Assembly: GCF_003065605.1 (NCBI RefSeq)
Contig: NZ_CP026952.1
Coordinates: 2,356,001 to 2,420,000 of the forward strand
DNA: 64,000 nucleotides
Reading direction: 5' to 3'
DNA from: Aeromicrobium chenweiae
Lineage (GTDB): Bacteria; Actinomycetota; Actinomycetes; Propionibacteriales; Nocardioidaceae
The position numbers and the translations under genes are program-made. A model generated the notes under the pieces. It ran no database searches, was not told where the DNA came from, and worked only from the letters and a program-made list of their open reading frames with translations. This document shows, piece by piece, positions 1-9,244 of this stretch. Within the stretch, counting starts at the first letter, position 1; the number at the start of each line of letters is the position of its first letter.

Positions 1-278
1 ACCTCTCGGTCGGTCCGGTCCGGATCGACCTGAGACGCCGCCGGGCGTACGTCGGTGAGCGGGAGGTCGAGCTGTCCGCGCGAGAGCTCACCCTCGCTGA
101 GGTGCTGATCCGCAATCGCGGGCTCGTCCTGTCGCGCGAGCAGCTGCTGTCGCAGGTCTGGGGCTACGACTTCGACCCGGGCTCGAACGTGGTGGACGTC
201 TACATCGGCTACCTGCGCAAGAAGCTGGGTGCCCGCCTGATCACCACGGTGCGCGGCCTCGGCTACCGCGTCGACTGA
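1..278 (+). CDS. OmpR/PhoB-family response regulator, C-terminal winged-helix domain (5' end outside window)
   Basis: Only the DNA-binding end of a two-component response regulator is present. The reading frame is open from base 3 and stops with TGA at 276-278. The last ~70 residues carry the typical winged-helix pattern: ELSARELTL, then LIRNRGLVLSREQLLSQVWG, then VDVYIGYLRKKL, ending in TVRGLGYRVD. These are the transactivation-loop and recognition-helix signatures of the OmpR/PhoB (Trans_reg_C) family. The receiver domain and any partner kinase lie upstream of the window, so the regulon cannot be inferred. It converges with the kinase gene ending at 314. Confidence 0.9.
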   Translation, partial: LSVGPVRIDLRRRRAYVGEREVELSARELTLAEVLIRNRGLVLSREQLLSQVWGYDFDPGSNVVDVYIGYLRKKLGARLITTVRGLGYRVD

Positions 279-313
279 CGGGGACGCCGAGGGCGCGCGA
301 TGCGGTCGTCCGG

Positions 314-1165
314 TCAGAGCCTCACCTTGAAGCCCGACAGCCGGGCCTGCGGGAGGCGGGCCAGGAGGGGCTCCAGCGCCTCGGCCACCGCGGCCGGCCC
401 GGGACGGTCGGCGGCGTCCGGGGCGAGGCAGGACACGATGAGATCGCCGAGCACTGTCGGGACGACGTGCGGCAGGTCGAACGGGGTCTGGTCCAGCTGG
501 GCCCACCGGGGCTCGCGGTCGTACGCCCGGTAGCCCGCCGCCGCGCGGAACATCGTGGCGCCGAACGCCCACATGTCGCTCGCGTGGCCGACCGTCCCGA
601 GGACTCCGGGCCGGCACTGCTCCGGGGCCATGTACTCGTCGCTGCCGACCGGGTCGGTGAGCCCGGCGGCCTCCTGGGCGTCCATCGCCACGCTGAAGTC
701 GATGAGCTTGGCCGGGGCACCCATGATGACGTTGCTCGGCTTGAGGTCGAGGTGGCAGACGTCCTGCTGGCGCAGGTAGTGCAGCGCCGAGCACAGCTCG
801 AGCCCCAGCGGCAGCAGCTGGTGCAGCGGCAGGTAGCCGTGGGTCGAGATGAGGGACGACAGGGTCGGGCCGTCCACGTTCTCGAGCACGAGGTACGGCC
901 GGGGCCCCTCGTCGTCGTACGAGAACAGTCGTGCGATGCCCGGGTGGCTGACCCGGGACAGCATCTCGACCTCACGGACCAGCGCGGCCCGTGACGACCC
1001 GGCGTCGACGTGGCCCGGCCGGACGACCTTCGCGACGACCGGCGCGTACAGCCGCTCGTCGAAGGCCAGCCACGCCTCGTACACGTCGCCGCCGCCGACG
1101 GGCCTGACGGCCGTGAGGCCGGGGGCGATCTGGTCGCCCCCGGCCAGGCCCCACGTGTCCGACAT
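314..1165 (-). CDS. Soluble Hanks-type serine/threonine protein kinase
   Basis: A 283-residue protein kinase made of little more than the catalytic domain, with no membrane segment or extracellular sensor. Visible motifs: a glycine loop near residues 22-27 (VGGGDVYE), ATP-anchoring Lys46 in VVAKVV, the catalytic loop HLDLKPSN (138-145, with Leu in place of the Arg of HRD), DFS (156-158) in place of DFG, and MAPEQ at about 179-183. The ATG at 1165 shares its A with the TGA of the upstream secreted-protein gene (TGATG), which argues for translational coupling and fixes this start although the frame is open further upstream. The non-RD catalytic loop suggests regulation other than by activation-loop phosphorylation. 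Substrates are unknown. Confidence 0.85.
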   Translation of the reverse strand: MSDTWGLAGGDQIAPGLTAVRPVGGGDVYEAWLAFDERLYAPVVAKVVRPGHVDAGSSRAALVREVEMLSRVSHPGIARLFSYDDEGPRPYLVLENVDGPTLSSLISTHGYLPLHQLLPLGLELCSALHYLRQQDVCHLDLKPSNVIMGAPAKLIDFSVAMDAQEAAGLTDPVGSDEYMAPEQCRPGVLGTVGHASDMWAFGATMFRAAAGYRAYDREPRWAQLDQTPFDLPHVVPTVLGDLIVSCLAPDAADRPGPAAVAEALEPLLARLPQARLSGFKVRL

Positions 1166-1581
1166 CAGCTGTGACGGCCGCTGGTGCGGGTGGTGTTCTT
1201 GGTCGGCGAGGTGTTGACGGTCTTCGCCGTGTTGCGGGTCGGCGTGCTGTGCTTCGTGTTCTTCGACGCCGTCGTGTTCCCCGTGTTCTTGGTGTTCTTC
1301 GTGTTCCGGGTGTTCTTGGTCGGTGAGGTGTTGACGGTGTGGCTGGTCGGCGAGTCGGACGCCCGGTTCACGCGGTCGTCGCCGCCGTGGTCGTCCGGGT
1401 CGTCGTCCAGCTGGGTCGACTGGATCCACGAGCTCGACGTGTCCTCGCGCTTCACGACGACGTCCTTGGTGCTGCTTCCTCCGCCTGGCTCGGCGTGGGC
1501 GGCCGCCACCGCGAAGCCGGCAGTCCCGAAGGCGACCGTGCCGGCCAGGGCCACGATGCCGGTGCGTACGAGCTTGTCCAT
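1165..1581 (-). CDS. Small secreted protein with Asn-Thr-rich repeats
   Basis: A 138-residue protein of no family I recognise. Residues 1-30 form a Sec-type signal peptide (basic start, hydrophobic core, A-H-A cleavage-like site). The mature part begins with a Gly/Ser/acidic stretch. From about residue 80 it becomes low-complexity, with repeated NT, KNT and NTSPTKNT units, the last occurring twice. The start has a GAGGAGA ribosome binding site. The gene overlaps the downstream kinase by one base, so the two are probably made together. The Thr/Ser-rich tail could be a wall-spanning or glycosylated linker, but nothing in the sequence proves this. An exported repeat protein is unlikely to be a direct substrate of a cytoplasmic kinase. 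Confidence 0.7.
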   Translation of the reverse strand: MDKLVRTGIVALAGTVAFGTAGFAVAAAHAEPGGGSSTKDVVVKREDTSSSWIQSTQLDDDPDDHGGDDRVNRASDSPTSHTVNTSPTKNTRNTKNTKNTGNTTASKNTKHSTPTRNTAKTVNTSPTKNTTRTSGRHS

Positions 1582-1652
1582 GATCTCTCCTCGGTCAGGT
1601 TTGCTGATGAGTCGAGACTCGCGGCCGCACGTGAGTCAGGGGTGAGCCGCGC

Positions 1653-1668
1653 GTGAGAGGGTTCTCAC
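1653..1668 (-). terminator. Short hairpin downstream of the PLD gene
   Basis: GTGAGA and TCTCAC form a perfect 6-bp stem around a GGGT loop, 25 nt after the stop codon of the phospholipase D-family gene. There is no U-run, so termination is only a suggestion. The same gap (1582-1693) must also hold the promoter of the secreted-protein/kinase pair. Confidence 0.35.
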
Positions 1669-1693
1669 CCGCCGGCCGGGGCCACGCCGACGG

Positions 1694-2935
1694 TCAGAGC
1701 AGGGGCGCGAGCGGGCGCAGGATGGCCTCGTAGACCCGGGCCAGGAGCGGCCGGGACATCCACTGCTCGAGGGTCAGCTGCTCGCACTTCTCGCAGTCGT
1801 CGGCGAACACCTGCTGCATGCCACGGGCCAGGCCGCGGTCGAGGATCTCGAGGTTGATCTCGTAGTTGCCGAGGAGGCTCAGCCGGTCGATGTTCGCGGT
1901 GCCGATCGTGGTCCACTCGCCGTCGATCGTGGCGGTCTTGGCGTGCACCATGTGGTCGCGGTACCGGTGGATCTCGACTCCCGCCCGCAGCAGGCGCCCG
2001 TAGAAGCCGCGGGACAGCCAGTCGGTCACCACGTGGTTCGACACGCGCGGGACGATGATCCGCACCCGCACGCCGCGCCGACGCGCGTCCAGCAGCGCGG
2101 CCAGGATGTCGCGGTCGGGGATGAAGTACGCCGCGGTGATGTCGATGGTCAGGTGCGCCCGGTCGATCGCCTCGAGGTACATCCCACGGATGGGATACAT
2201 CAGCTGGCGGGGCACGTTGCGGTGCGCCCGGATCTCCGGGCGCCACCCGGTCGGCGGGATCTGCTCGATCATCGGGGTGTTGCGCCGCGGGTGCGTGTTC
2301 CAGAAGTCCACGAACGCGTTGTCGAGGTCCCACACCGCGGGCCCGTCGATCCGCAGGTGCGTGTCGCGCCACTCGGTCGCGTACGCCGAGCCGATGTTGT
2401 AGCCGCCCACGTACGCGACCTTGTCGTCGACCACCAGGATCTTGCGGTGGTCACGACCGACGTGGCGGGGACTGAGGAGCTTCCACGACGACACGACCGG
2501 GTACACCAGCACGTTGACCACCGGCGGGAACGTCAGGAAGCTGCGCTTGACCACGAGGTTGGCGAACTGGTCGTAGATCACGTAGACGTCCACGCCCCGG
2601 TGGGCCGCGTCGATCAAGGCCTGCTTGAACCGGCGACCGGTCTCGTCGCCCTTGATGATGTACGTCTCGAGCAGGATCCGCCGTTCGGCACCCGCGATCG
2701 CGGCCAGCATGTCGTCGAACAGCGCGTCGCCGTAGGTGTACGTCGTGGCGACGCTGCCGTCGCCGATCGGGTGCGACACCGGCACGGCCGGAGGCAGATC
2801 GGGCACCCTGCGGCCGCGCATGAGGCGACGGACGCGGTCGGCACCCATCAGGGTCGCGACCGCCGTGACCTGCGCCACGAGGGTCGCCAGCAGTCCCTGC
2901 CGGACCAGACGACGGGTGCTCCGGCTCAGGCTCAT
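1694..2935 (-). CDS. Phospholipase D-family cardiolipin synthase-like protein
   Basis: A 413-residue protein with two HKD catalytic motifs: H163-x-K165-x4-D170 (HRKILVVD) followed by GGYN, and H331-x-K333-x4-D338 (HAKTATID) followed by GTAN. A hydrophobic N-terminal segment (about 15-32) should tether it to the membrane. Two-HKD membrane-linked proteins of this size are typically cardiolipin synthases joining phosphatidylglycerol or CDP-diacylglycerol units, but other phosphatidyl transfers are possible. It starts 16 nt after truB and also has its own TAAGGT box six bases before the ATG, so it is probably transcribed from a leaderless promoter overlapping the truB 3' end. Confidence 0.85.
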   Translation of the reverse strand: MSLSRSTRRLVRQGLLATLVAQVTAVATLMGADRVRRLMRGRRVPDLPPAVPVSHPIGDGSVATTYTYGDALFDDMLAAIAGAERRILLETYIIKGDETGRRFKQALIDAAHRGVDVYVIYDQFANLVVKRSFLTFPPVVNVLVYPVVSSWKLLSPRHVGRDHRKILVVDDKVAYVGGYNIGSAYATEWRDTHLRIDGPAVWDLDNAFVDFWNTHPRRNTPMIEQIPPTGWRPEIRAHRNVPRQLMYPIRGMYLEAIDRAHLTIDITAAYFIPDRDILAALLDARRRGVRVRIIVPRVSNHVVTDWLSRGFYGRLLRAGVEIHRYRDHMVHAKTATIDGEWTTIGTANIDRLSLLGNYEINLEILDRGLARGMQQVFADDCEKCEQLTLEQWMSRPLLARVYEAILRPLAPLL

Positions 2936-2941
2936 GCGAGG

Positions 2942-2947
2942 ACCTTA
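2942..2947 (-). promoter_or_regulatory. -10 box (TAAGGT) of a leaderless promoter for the PLD gene
   Basis: TAAGGT lies exactly 6 nt before the ATG at 2935, the same geometry found at seven other genes in the window. It leaves no room for a ribosome binding site. Confidence 0.5.
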
Positions 2948-2951
2948 CCGA

Positions 2952-3830
2952 TCAGACGAACACGGCCACAGGCTTGGCCACGCCACCACGCTGCTCGTAG
3001 AGCGCAAGGAACTCCCCCGCCGGGTCGAACACGGCGACCGGTCCGGGCGCTCCGAGCTGGATCCCGGTGAGCGCGCGGCCGAACCGCACGTCAGCGGCCT
3101 CGCGCTCGGCCAGGTCGTACGAGGCGAAGCTGGCACGGGCCACGTCGTCGAGCCCGACCACGATCAGCTCGGACTCCAGCTGCTCCAGCGTGCGGGCGAT
3201 CGACAGGCCGAAGCTCCCGACGCGGGTGCGGCGCAGCATCGTCAGGTGACCGCCGACGCCGAGGTCGGCACCGAGGTCACGCGCGAGGGCTCGGATGTAC
3301 GTCCCGCTGGAGCAGACGACACGGACGTCGACGTCCACGACGTCGCCCTCGTGGCGCACCTCGTCGACCTCGAACGTCGAGACCTCCACGGGCCGGGCCT
3401 TGAGCTCGACCTCCTCGCCGGAGCGGACCTTGGCGTACGAGCGCACGCCGTCGACCTTGATCGCGGACACCGACGACGGCACCTGCATGATGCGACCGGT
3501 GTAGGCGGGCAGGATCGCCCGCACCGCGGCCTCGTCCACGTGTGCCGCGGACGTCGAGGAGGTGACCTCGCCCTCCGCGTCGTCGGTGACGGTCGACTGG
3601 CCGAGCCGGATCGTGCCGACGTACTCCTTGTCGGCCATCGTCAGGTGGCCGAGCAGGCGCGTGGCGCGGTTGATGCCGAGCACCAGCACGCCGGTCGCCA
3701 TCGGGTCCAGCGTGCCGGCGTGGCCGACCTTCTTCGTCCCGGCCAGCCGGCGCATGCGCCCGACGACGTCGTGGGACGTCCAGCCTGCGGGCTTGTCGAC
3801 GATGACGAGCCCCGACTGCTGGTCCGTCAC
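2952..3830 (-). CDS. truB: tRNA pseudouridine(55) synthase TruB
   Basis: A 292-residue enzyme that isomerises U55 to pseudouridine in the T-loop of tRNAs. The N-terminal [11 protein letters not shown] block and the catalytic motif GTLDPMATG, with Asp42 as nucleophile, are diagnostic. Later family blocks include [12 protein letters not shown] and [15 protein letters not shown]. The C-terminal ~80 residues form the PUA-like extension usual in actinobacterial TruB. Translation starts at a GTG overlapping the rbfA stop (GTGA), so it is coupled to rbfA in the nusA-infB-rbfA-truB region. Confidence 0.97.
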   Translation of the reverse strand: MTDQQSGLVIVDKPAGWTSHDVVGRMRRLAGTKKVGHAGTLDPMATGVLVLGINRATRLLGHLTMADKEYVGTIRLGQSTVTDDAEGEVTSSTSAAHVDEAAVRAILPAYTGRIMQVPSSVSAIKVDGVRSYAKVRSGEEVELKARPVEVSTFEVDEVRHEGDVVDVDVRVVCSSGTYIRALARDLGADLGVGGHLTMLRRTRVGSFGLSIARTLEQLESELIVVGLDDVARASFASYDLAEREAADVRFGRALTGIQLGAPGPVAVFDPAGEFLALYEQRGGVAKPVAVFV

Positions 3831-4270
3831 GCGTCGTCGTCCTCGTCCTCATCGGCCACGGGCTTCTTGTACGGGTCGGCGTCGCCGGCGTACTGGGCGC
3901 CGGCGGAGCGCGACGCGACCTCCTCGTCGGAGGCCTTGACCTTGGCCAGCAGGTCCTCGATCTCCTTGGCCGTCTCGGGGACGGCGTCGAGGTAGAACGT
4001 GATCGAGGGGGTGATGCGGGTGCCGAGCTGCTTGCCGACCTCGGAGCGGATGAGGCCCGTGGCGCTCTTGAGCGCCGCGGCGGTGTCGGCGCGCTGCGCC
4101 TCGTCGCCCATGACGGTGTAGAACACCGATGCCTGCTGACCGTCACCGGTCATGCGGACGTCCGTGATCGTGACGAAGCCCAGTCGCGGGTCCTTGACCC
4201 GGCGCTCGAGCATCTGCGCCACGACGACCTTGATGCGGTCGCCGACCTTCGCGTTACGCGGTCCCGCCAT
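3827..4270 (-). CDS. rbfA: 30S ribosome-binding factor RbfA
   Basis: A 147-residue ribosome maturation factor that binds the 5' region of 16S rRNA in late 30S assembly. It shows the KH-like fold pattern of the family: [31 protein letters not shown] in the N-terminal half and [14 protein letters not shown] in the second. The C-terminal ~40 residues are an acidic tail (ADEDEDDDA), longer than in the enterobacterial protein. It is separated from infB by 82 nt holding a strong inverted repeat, and its end overlaps truB by 4 nt. Confidence 0.96.
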   Translation of the reverse strand: MAGPRNAKVGDRIKVVVAQMLERRVKDPRLGFVTITDVRMTGDGQQASVFYTVMGDEAQRADTAAALKSATGLIRSEVGKQLGTRITPSITFYLDAVPETAKEIEDLLAKVKASDEEVASRSAGAQYAGDADPYKKPVADEDEDDDA

Positions 4271-4290
4271 GTTCCATCTCCCAAATCAGT

Positions 4291-4340
4291 GGGACGTCAT
4301 CCCGTACGGGCCCCGGAGGGCTCGCACGGGATGACGTCCC
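4291..4340. repeat. Perfect 15-bp inverted repeat between infB and rbfA
   Basis: GGGACGTCATCCCGT at 4291-4305 is the exact reverse complement of 4326-4340, around a 20-nt GC-rich loop. It fills most of the infB-rbfA gap. In RNA it would form a very stable hairpin that could act as a partial terminator, an RNase processing site or a 3' stabiliser for infB. There is no U-run. Confidence 0.8.
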
Positions 4341-4352
4341 GGGTGGTGACTG

Positions 4353-7142
4353 TTACGCGCGAGGCTTCTCGCGCATCTCGAACGTCTCGATGACGTCGCC
4401 GACCTTGATGTCGTTGAAGCCCCTGAGCACGAGACCGCACTCGAAGCCTTCGCGGACCTCGGACACATCGTCCTTCTCGCGCCGCAGGCTCGAGAAGTCC
4501 AGGTTGTCCGCGACGACCGAGCCGTCGCGCAGCAGGCGTGCCTTGGAGTTGCGTCGGATCGTGCCGCTGGTGACCATGCAACCGGCGATGTTGCCGATCT
4601 TGCTGGAGCGGAAGATGTCGCGGATCTCGGCGGTACCGAGCTGCGCCTCCTCGAACTCCGGCTTGAGCAGGCCCTTCAGCGACGCCTCGATCTCCTCGAT
4701 CGCGTTGTAGATGATCGAGTAGTACTTGATCTCGACACCCTCGCGGTCGGCCAGCTCCGTCGCCTTGCCCTGGGGCCGGACGTTGAAGCCGATGATCACG
4801 GCGTTGGACGCCGCGGCCAGCATGACGTTGGTCTCGGTGATCGCACCGACACCGCGGTCGATGACCCGCAGCGCGACCTCGTCGCCGACGTCGATCTTGG
4901 CCAGTGCGTCCTCGAGCGCCTCGACCGAGCCCGAACCGTCACCCTTGAGGATGAGGAGCAGCTCGTCGGTCTCGCCCTTCTCCATCGAGGACATGAAGTC
5001 CTCGAGGGTCCGGCGACCCGTGCGCTGCGCCAGGAGGGCGTTGCGCTCGCGCGCCTCGCGCTTCTCGGCGATCTGGCGGGCCAGACGGTCATCGGCGACG
5101 ACCATGAAGTTGTCGCCCGCACCGGGGACGGCCGTCAGGCCGAGCACAAGTGCCGGACGCGACGGGGTCGCCTCCTCGATGTTGTTGCCGTACTCGTCGA
5201 GCATGGCGCGCACACGACCGAACGCCGGACCGGCGACGATCGAGTCGCCCACCTTGAGCGTTCCTCGGTGGACCAGCACCGTCGCGACCGGGCCGCGGCC
5301 ACGGTCGAGGTGAGCCTCGATGACGAGACCCTCGGCGTTCTGGTGCGGGTTGGCACGCAGGTCCAGCGATGCGTCGGCCGTCAGGATGACTGCCTCGAGC
5401 AGCGCGTCCAGACCGGTGCCCGCCTTGGCCGAGACGTCGACGAACATCGTGTCTCCGCCGTACTCCTCGGGCACGAGTCCGTACTCGGTGAGCTGGCCAC
5501 GAACCTTGGTCGGGTCCGCGTCGGGCTTGTCGATCTTGTTGACCGCGACGACGATCGGGACGCCGGCGGCCTTGGCGTGGTTGAGCGCCTCGACCGTCTG
5601 CGGCATGACGCCGTCGTCCGCCGCGACCACGAGGATCGCGATGTCGGTCGCCTGGGCACCACGGGCACGCATGGCGGTGAACGCCTCGTGACCGGGGGTG
5701 TCGATCAGGGTGATGCGACGCTCGGTGCCGTCGACGTCGGTCGCGACCTGGTAGGCACCGATGGTCTGCGTGATGCCACCGGCCTCCTTGTCCACGACGT
5801 TGCTGCTGCGCAGCGCGTCGAGGAGCTTGGTCTTGCCGTGGTCGACGTGACCCATGACGGTGACGACCGGCGGACGCGGTGCGAGATCTTCCTCGGCACC
5901 CTCGTCCTCGCCGAACTCGATGTCGAACGACTCGAGCAGCTCGCGGTCCTCATCCTCGGGCGAGATGACCTCGACGTTGTAGTTGAGCTCCTCACCGAGG
6001 AGCAGCAACGTCTCGTCGTTGGCCGACTGCGTCGCCGTGACGATCTCGCCCAGGTGGAACAGCACCTCGACGAGCGATGCCGAGTCCGCGCCGATCTTGT
6101 CGGCGAAGTCCGCCAGGGACGAGCCACGGGTGAGACGCACGGTCTCGCCGTTGCCCTTGCGGACGCGGACGCCGCCGATGGCGGGCGCCTGCATCTGGTC
6201 GAATTCCTGACGCTTCGCGCGCTTGCTCTTGCGTCCACGACGGACGGGACCACCGGCGCGACCGAACGCGCCCTGGGTGCCGCCACGGGTGTTGCGACCC
6301 GCAGGACCGCCCGTACGGGGCGGGCCGCTGAAGCCGCCGCCACCGGGACGACCCGGAGCGCCGCCGCCACCGGGACGACCGGCGAAGCCGCCGCCACCGC
6401 CGCCGGGTCCACCGCGACCGGGAGCCCCACCGGGGCCACCACGGCCCGGAGCGCCGGGGCGTCCGGGTGCGCCACGACCGGCCGACGGGCCCGGGAGGCC
6501 CGACTGGCGCGGCATCATGGCCGGGTTGGGGCGAGGCATGCCGCCGGGGGTCGGCGCTGCGCCGGAGCCGCTGCCACCCTCACGGGCGGCGGGCGGACGC
6601 GGCGTGTTGCGCTGCATGCCCTGCGTCGACGAGAACGGGTTGTTGCCGGGGCGAGCGCCACCGGCGGACGGACGCGGACCGGGCGTGGGGCCCGGGGTGC
6701 GTGTGGGTGCCTCGGGCGCCGGGGTGGCAGCAGCCGCGGGAGCAGCCGGAGCCGCAGGTGCGGCCGGTGCCTTCTTCGCGACAGGTGCCGGCTCGGGGGC
6801 CTTGCGCGGTCCGGGGACCGGGCCGGGCGTCCGTGCCGGTGCTGCGGGTGCGGCCGGACCGGGGGTCGGCGCGGCCGGAGCGGCAGGTGCCGCAGGCGCA
6901 GCGGCCTGGGTCGGTGCAGCCGCAGGGGCGGCTTCGGCCTGGGCCGGAGCCTTGCGACCGGACTTCTTGGCGCCCTGCGCACGCAGGGCCTCGCCGTGCT
7001 CCTCGTTGAGGCGCCGGACGACAGGTGCTTCTACGGTCGAGGAGGCCGACTTCACGTACTCACCCATGTCTTTCAGGGTGTTGAGGACGACCTTGCTCTC
7101 GACGCCGAACTCTTTGGCGAGCTCGTGGACTCTTACAGCCAC
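4353..7142 (-). CDS. infB: Translation initiation factor IF-2
   Basis: A 929-residue GTPase that delivers fMet-tRNA to the 30S subunit. Residues 1-55 are an IF2-N domain ([21 protein letters not shown]). About 60-305 is a linker of Ala/Pro and then Gly/Pro/Arg-rich repeats. A second IF2-N-like domain follows (about 330-395). The G domain has G1 GHVDHGKT (431-438), G3 DTPGHEAF (481-488) and NKID. The C-terminal domains II-IV end at the tRNA-binding C2 module. Translation begins at GTG with a GAAGGAG ribosome binding site lying inside a stem-loop at 7147-7176. The linker is highly repetitive at DNA level and produces long antisense open frames that are not genes. Confidence 0.98.
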   Translation of the reverse strand: MAVRVHELAKEFGVESKVVLNTLKDMGEYVKSASSTVEAPVVRRLNEEHGEALRAQGAKKSGRKAPAQAEAAPAAAPTQAAAPAAPAAPAAPTPGPAAPAAPARTPGPVPGPRKAPEPAPVAKKAPAAPAAPAAPAAAATPAPEAPTRTPGPTPGPRPSAGGARPGNNPFSSTQGMQRNTPRPPAAREGGSGSGAAPTPGGMPRPNPAMMPRQSGLPGPSAGRGAPGRPGAPGRGGPGGAPGRGGPGGGGGGFAGRPGGGGAPGRPGGGGFSGPPRTGGPAGRNTRGGTQGAFGRAGGPVRRGRKSKRAKRQEFDQMQAPAIGGVRVRKGNGETVRLTRGSSLADFADKIGADSASLVEVLFHLGEIVTATQSANDETLLLLGEELNYNVEVISPEDEDRELLESFDIEFGEDEGAEEDLAPRPPVVTVMGHVDHGKTKLLDALRSSNVVDKEAGGITQTIGAYQVATDVDGTERRITLIDTPGHEAFTAMRARGAQATDIAILVVAADDGVMPQTVEALNHAKAAGVPIVVAVNKIDKPDADPTKVRGQLTEYGLVPEEYGGDTMFVDVSAKAGTGLDALLEAVILTADASLDLRANPHQNAEGLVIEAHLDRGRGPVATVLVHRGTLKVGDSIVAGPAFGRVRAMLDEYGNNIEEATPSRPALVLGLTAVPGAGDNFMVVADDRLARQIAEKREARERNALLAQRTGRRTLEDFMSSMEKGETDELLLILKGDGSGSVEALEDALAKIDVGDEVALRVIDRGVGAITETNVMLAAASNAVIIGFNVRPQGKATELADREGVEIKYYSIIYNAIEEIEASLKGLLKPEFEEAQLGTAEIRDIFRSSKIGNIAGCMVTSGTIRRNSKARLLRDGSVVADNLDFSSLRREKDDVSEVREGFECGLVLRGFNDIKVGDVIETFEMREKPRA

Positions 7143-7146
7143 TTTT

Positions 7147-7176
7147 CTCCTTCAGGGGGGTCCGACCCCGAAGGAG
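7147..7176 (-). promoter_or_regulatory. Stem-loop that sequesters the infB ribosome binding site
   Basis: Read on the infB strand, CTCCTTCGGGG pairs with CCCC-T-GAAGGAG, and GAAGGAG is the Shine-Dalgarno sequence four bases before the GTG start. The loop is about 7 nt and one unpaired T interrupts the stem. Folded, it would hide the ribosome binding site. I see no known riboswitch or ribosomal-protein leader here, so the controlling signal, if any, is unknown. Confidence 0.6.
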
Positions 7177-7208
7177 GATCAGACCACTAGTTGACGAACG
7201 TGCTCATT

Positions 7209-7236
7209 GCGCAGTACTCATCGCGCAGTACTCATC
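7209..7236. repeat. Two perfect tandem copies of a 14-bp unit
   Basis: GCGCAGTACTCATC occurs twice back to back in the 186-nt ylxR-infB gap, preceded by a partial CTCATT copy. The unit contains the palindrome AGTACT. It could be a protein-binding site or replication slippage. Confidence 0.7.
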
Positions 7237-7328
7237 GGCTGGTGCCGATCTGTGTGGTCATGAGCGGGCTCCGATTTCGTGTCATGGGAACGTCGCGGGT
7301 GCGACGACCCGGGTGGTCGAGCTGGTTT

Positions 7329-7622
7329 TCATCTTTCCTCGACGACGGCCGTCAGTGCGCTCAGGTCCAGGGGGCCTTCTACTCGAAGGGCCCGGCCGAA
7401 CGCCTTGCGGCGTGTCGCGAGCTCCAGGCACCGGGTCGTGGGGTGCAGGTGCGCCCCTCTCCCCGGCAACGTCCCGCGCAGATCCGGTGTCACGACGACT
7501 GTCGTGGACTCCTGAGCTGCGACGATCCGCACCAGAGCGGCCTTGTCCGCACGTTGCCTGCAACCGATGCACGTCCGGACGACCTTCACCAGTCTACCCG
7601 TTTCGTGAAGCGCTCGCGCCAT
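7329..7622 (-). CDS. ylxR: YlxR-family (DUF448) RNA-binding protein
   Basis: A 97-residue protein of the YlxR family, nearly always encoded next to nusA and infB and implicated in RNA binding. The hallmark RTCIGCR appears near residue 16. The second conserved block, [29 protein letters not shown], matches the usual GRGAY(L)HP pattern with His replacing Tyr. The ATG at 7622 lies three bases after the nusA stop, making coupled translation likely. A shorter form starting at Val12 would still contain all conserved residues. Confidence 0.9.
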   Translation of the reverse strand: MARALHETGRLVKVVRTCIGCRQRADKAALVRIVAAQESTTVVVTPDLRGTLPGRGAHLHPTTRCLELATRRKAFGRALRVEGPLDLSALTAVVEER

Positions 7623-7625
7623 CGG

Positions 7626-8660
7626 TCACGAGCCCGACTGCGAGGGCACCTCGGTGTCCGAGCGGATGTCGATGCGCCAGCCGGTGAGCTTCGCGGCAAG
7701 ACGGGCGTTCTGGCCCTCCTTGCCGATCGCGAGCGACAGCTGGAAGTCGGGGACGACCACGCGGGCCGAGCGTGTCGCGCCGTCCACGATCGTGACGCTC
7801 TTGACCTGCGACGGGGACAGCGCGTGCGCGATGAAGTCGGCCGGGTCGTCGCTGTAGTCGACGATGTCGATCTTCTCGCCGTGCAGCTCGTGCATCACGT
7901 TGCGGACGCGCGAGCCCATCGGGCCGATGCAGGCGCCCTTCGCGTTGATGCCGGGCGCGGTGGCACGGACCGCGATCTTGGTGCGGTGACCCGCCTCGCG
8001 GGCGATCGCGACGATCTCGACCGAGCCGTCGGCGATCTCGGGCGCCTCGAGGGCGAACAGCAGCTTGACCAGGTTGGGGTGCGTGCGCGAGACCTTGACC
8101 CGCGGGCCGCGCAGGCCCTTCTCGACGTCGTAGACGTACGCCTTGAGCCGTTCGCCGTGCGCGTACTTCTCCTCGGGGACCCGCTCGGTGCTGGTGAGGA
8201 TCGCCTCGACGCGACCGAGGTCGAGCATCACGTCGTTCGGGTTGCGGCCCTGCTGGATGACACCGGAGACGATGTCGCCGACTTTGCCGGCGAACTCACC
8301 GAACTTCGACTCGTCCTCGGCGTCGCGGATGCGCTGCATGATGAGCTGGCGGGCGATCGTGGCGGCGAAGCGGCCGAAGTCCGCCGGGGTGTCGTCGAAC
8401 TCGGCGGAGAACTTGGTCTCCGGACGCACGGGCTCCTGGCCCTCCTCGGGCTCGGGCGCCGGCGGCGTCTCGAGCCGCTCCTTGGCCCAGACGGTCACGT
8501 GTCCGTTCTTGCGGTCGAGCTCGACCCGGGCGTGCGGGTGGGCGGCGCCGGTCTTCTGGTACGCCGAGAGCAGGGCAGTCTCGATCGCCTCGCAGATCGC
8601 CTCGAAAGGGATCTCCTTCTCGCGCTCGAGAGCGCGGAGCGCGGCCATGTCGATGTCCAT
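7626..8660 (-). CDS. nusA: Transcription termination/antitermination factor NusA
   Basis: A 344-residue NusA with the N-terminal RNA polymerase-binding domain, an S1 domain (about 110-190) and two KH domains ([22 protein letters not shown] and [22 protein letters not shown]). It lacks the C-terminal acidic repeats of the enterobacterial protein, which is the normal actinobacterial length. The start overlaps the rimP stop by one base (TGATG). It modulates pausing, intrinsic termination and rRNA antitermination in the cytoplasm. Confidence 0.97.
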   Translation of the reverse strand: MDIDMAALRALEREKEIPFEAICEAIETALLSAYQKTGAAHPHARVELDRKNGHVTVWAKERLETPPAPEPEEGQEPVRPETKFSAEFDDTPADFGRFAATIARQLIMQRIRDAEDESKFGEFAGKVGDIVSGVIQQGRNPNDVMLDLGRVEAILTSTERVPEEKYAHGERLKAYVYDVEKGLRGPRVKVSRTHPNLVKLLFALEAPEIADGSVEIVAIAREAGHRTKIAVRATAPGINAKGACIGPMGSRVRNVMHELHGEKIDIVDYSDDPADFIAHALSPSQVKSVTIVDGATRSARVVVPDFQLSLAIGKEGQNARLAAKLTGWRIDIRSDTEVPSQSGS

Positions 8661-9109
8661 CAGGCGTCCTTCGGGTTGAGCTCGATCTGCACGAGCGCTG
8701 AGGTGATCTGGTCGTAGGGGTACCGCGTGGTCGTCCTGCCGACGATCTCCACGCCGTCGTCGTCGGACGCACCGATGCGTCCGTCGACCGAGGAGTCGTC
8801 CGCGAGCCGCAGGCGGACCAGGCGCCCCTCGTTGCGACGCCAGTGGCGTGGCAGCGTGAGCGGGCGGTCGACGCCGCGGGACGTCACCTCGAGCGTGTAG
8901 GGCTCCTGCCCCATCACGTCACTGGCGTCGAGGACCTCCGAGAGGGCGCGGGTCGCGTCGGTGATGTGGTCGATGCCCACACCGCCGTCCCGGTCCACCG
9001 CGATGCGGAGGACGCGCTTCCTGCCGGCCGGCGTCAGCTCCACTGCCTCGAGATCGAGGCCGAGCGACGACACGGTGGTCTCGACGAGGGTCTCCAGACT
9101 GTCCGTCAT
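8660..9109 (-). CDS. rimP: Ribosome maturation factor RimP
   Basis: A 149-residue protein required for 30S maturation. Family motifs are present: LGLDLEAVELTPAGRKRVLRIAVD, then EVTSRGVDRPLTLPRHWRRNEGRLV, and a C-terminal SH3-like barrel. The ATG at 9109 is chosen because it is preceded by GGAGGA at the right distance and gives the family's normal length, although the frame stays open far upstream. It heads the leftward rimP-nusA-ylxR-infB-rbfA-truB group. Its promoter must lie in the 135-nt divergent gap 9110-9244. Confidence 0.95.
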   Translation of the reverse strand: MTDSLETLVETTVSSLGLDLEAVELTPAGRKRVLRIAVDRDGGVGIDHITDATRALSEVLDASDVMGQEPYTLEVTSRGVDRPLTLPRHWRRNEGRLVRLRLADDSSVDGRIGASDDDGVEIVGRTTTRYPYDQITSALVQIELNPKDA

Positions 9110-9244
9110 GGATCGTCCTCCGTCTTCTGTTGTGGGCACCGTGTGCAGTGTCAGCACCACCTTACCGAACCGCGGCGGGTGCTCCCGCCATCCGACGACG
9201 GGCACGTCCTGCGGAGCCCGGCGCGGGGCGGACGTTAACCTGCC

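Noticed and set aside
5268..7190. Long open frame antisense to infB (also similar ones antisense to proS and the transglutaminase operon)
   Set aside because: High-GC codon bias opens the antisense frames; the proteins are low-complexity, lack domains, and sit wholly opposite well-supported genes.
7200..7330. tRNA or small structured RNA in the ylxR-infB gap
   Set aside because: Only a 14-bp tandem duplication and the infB hairpin are visible; no cloverleaf or conserved RNA motif.
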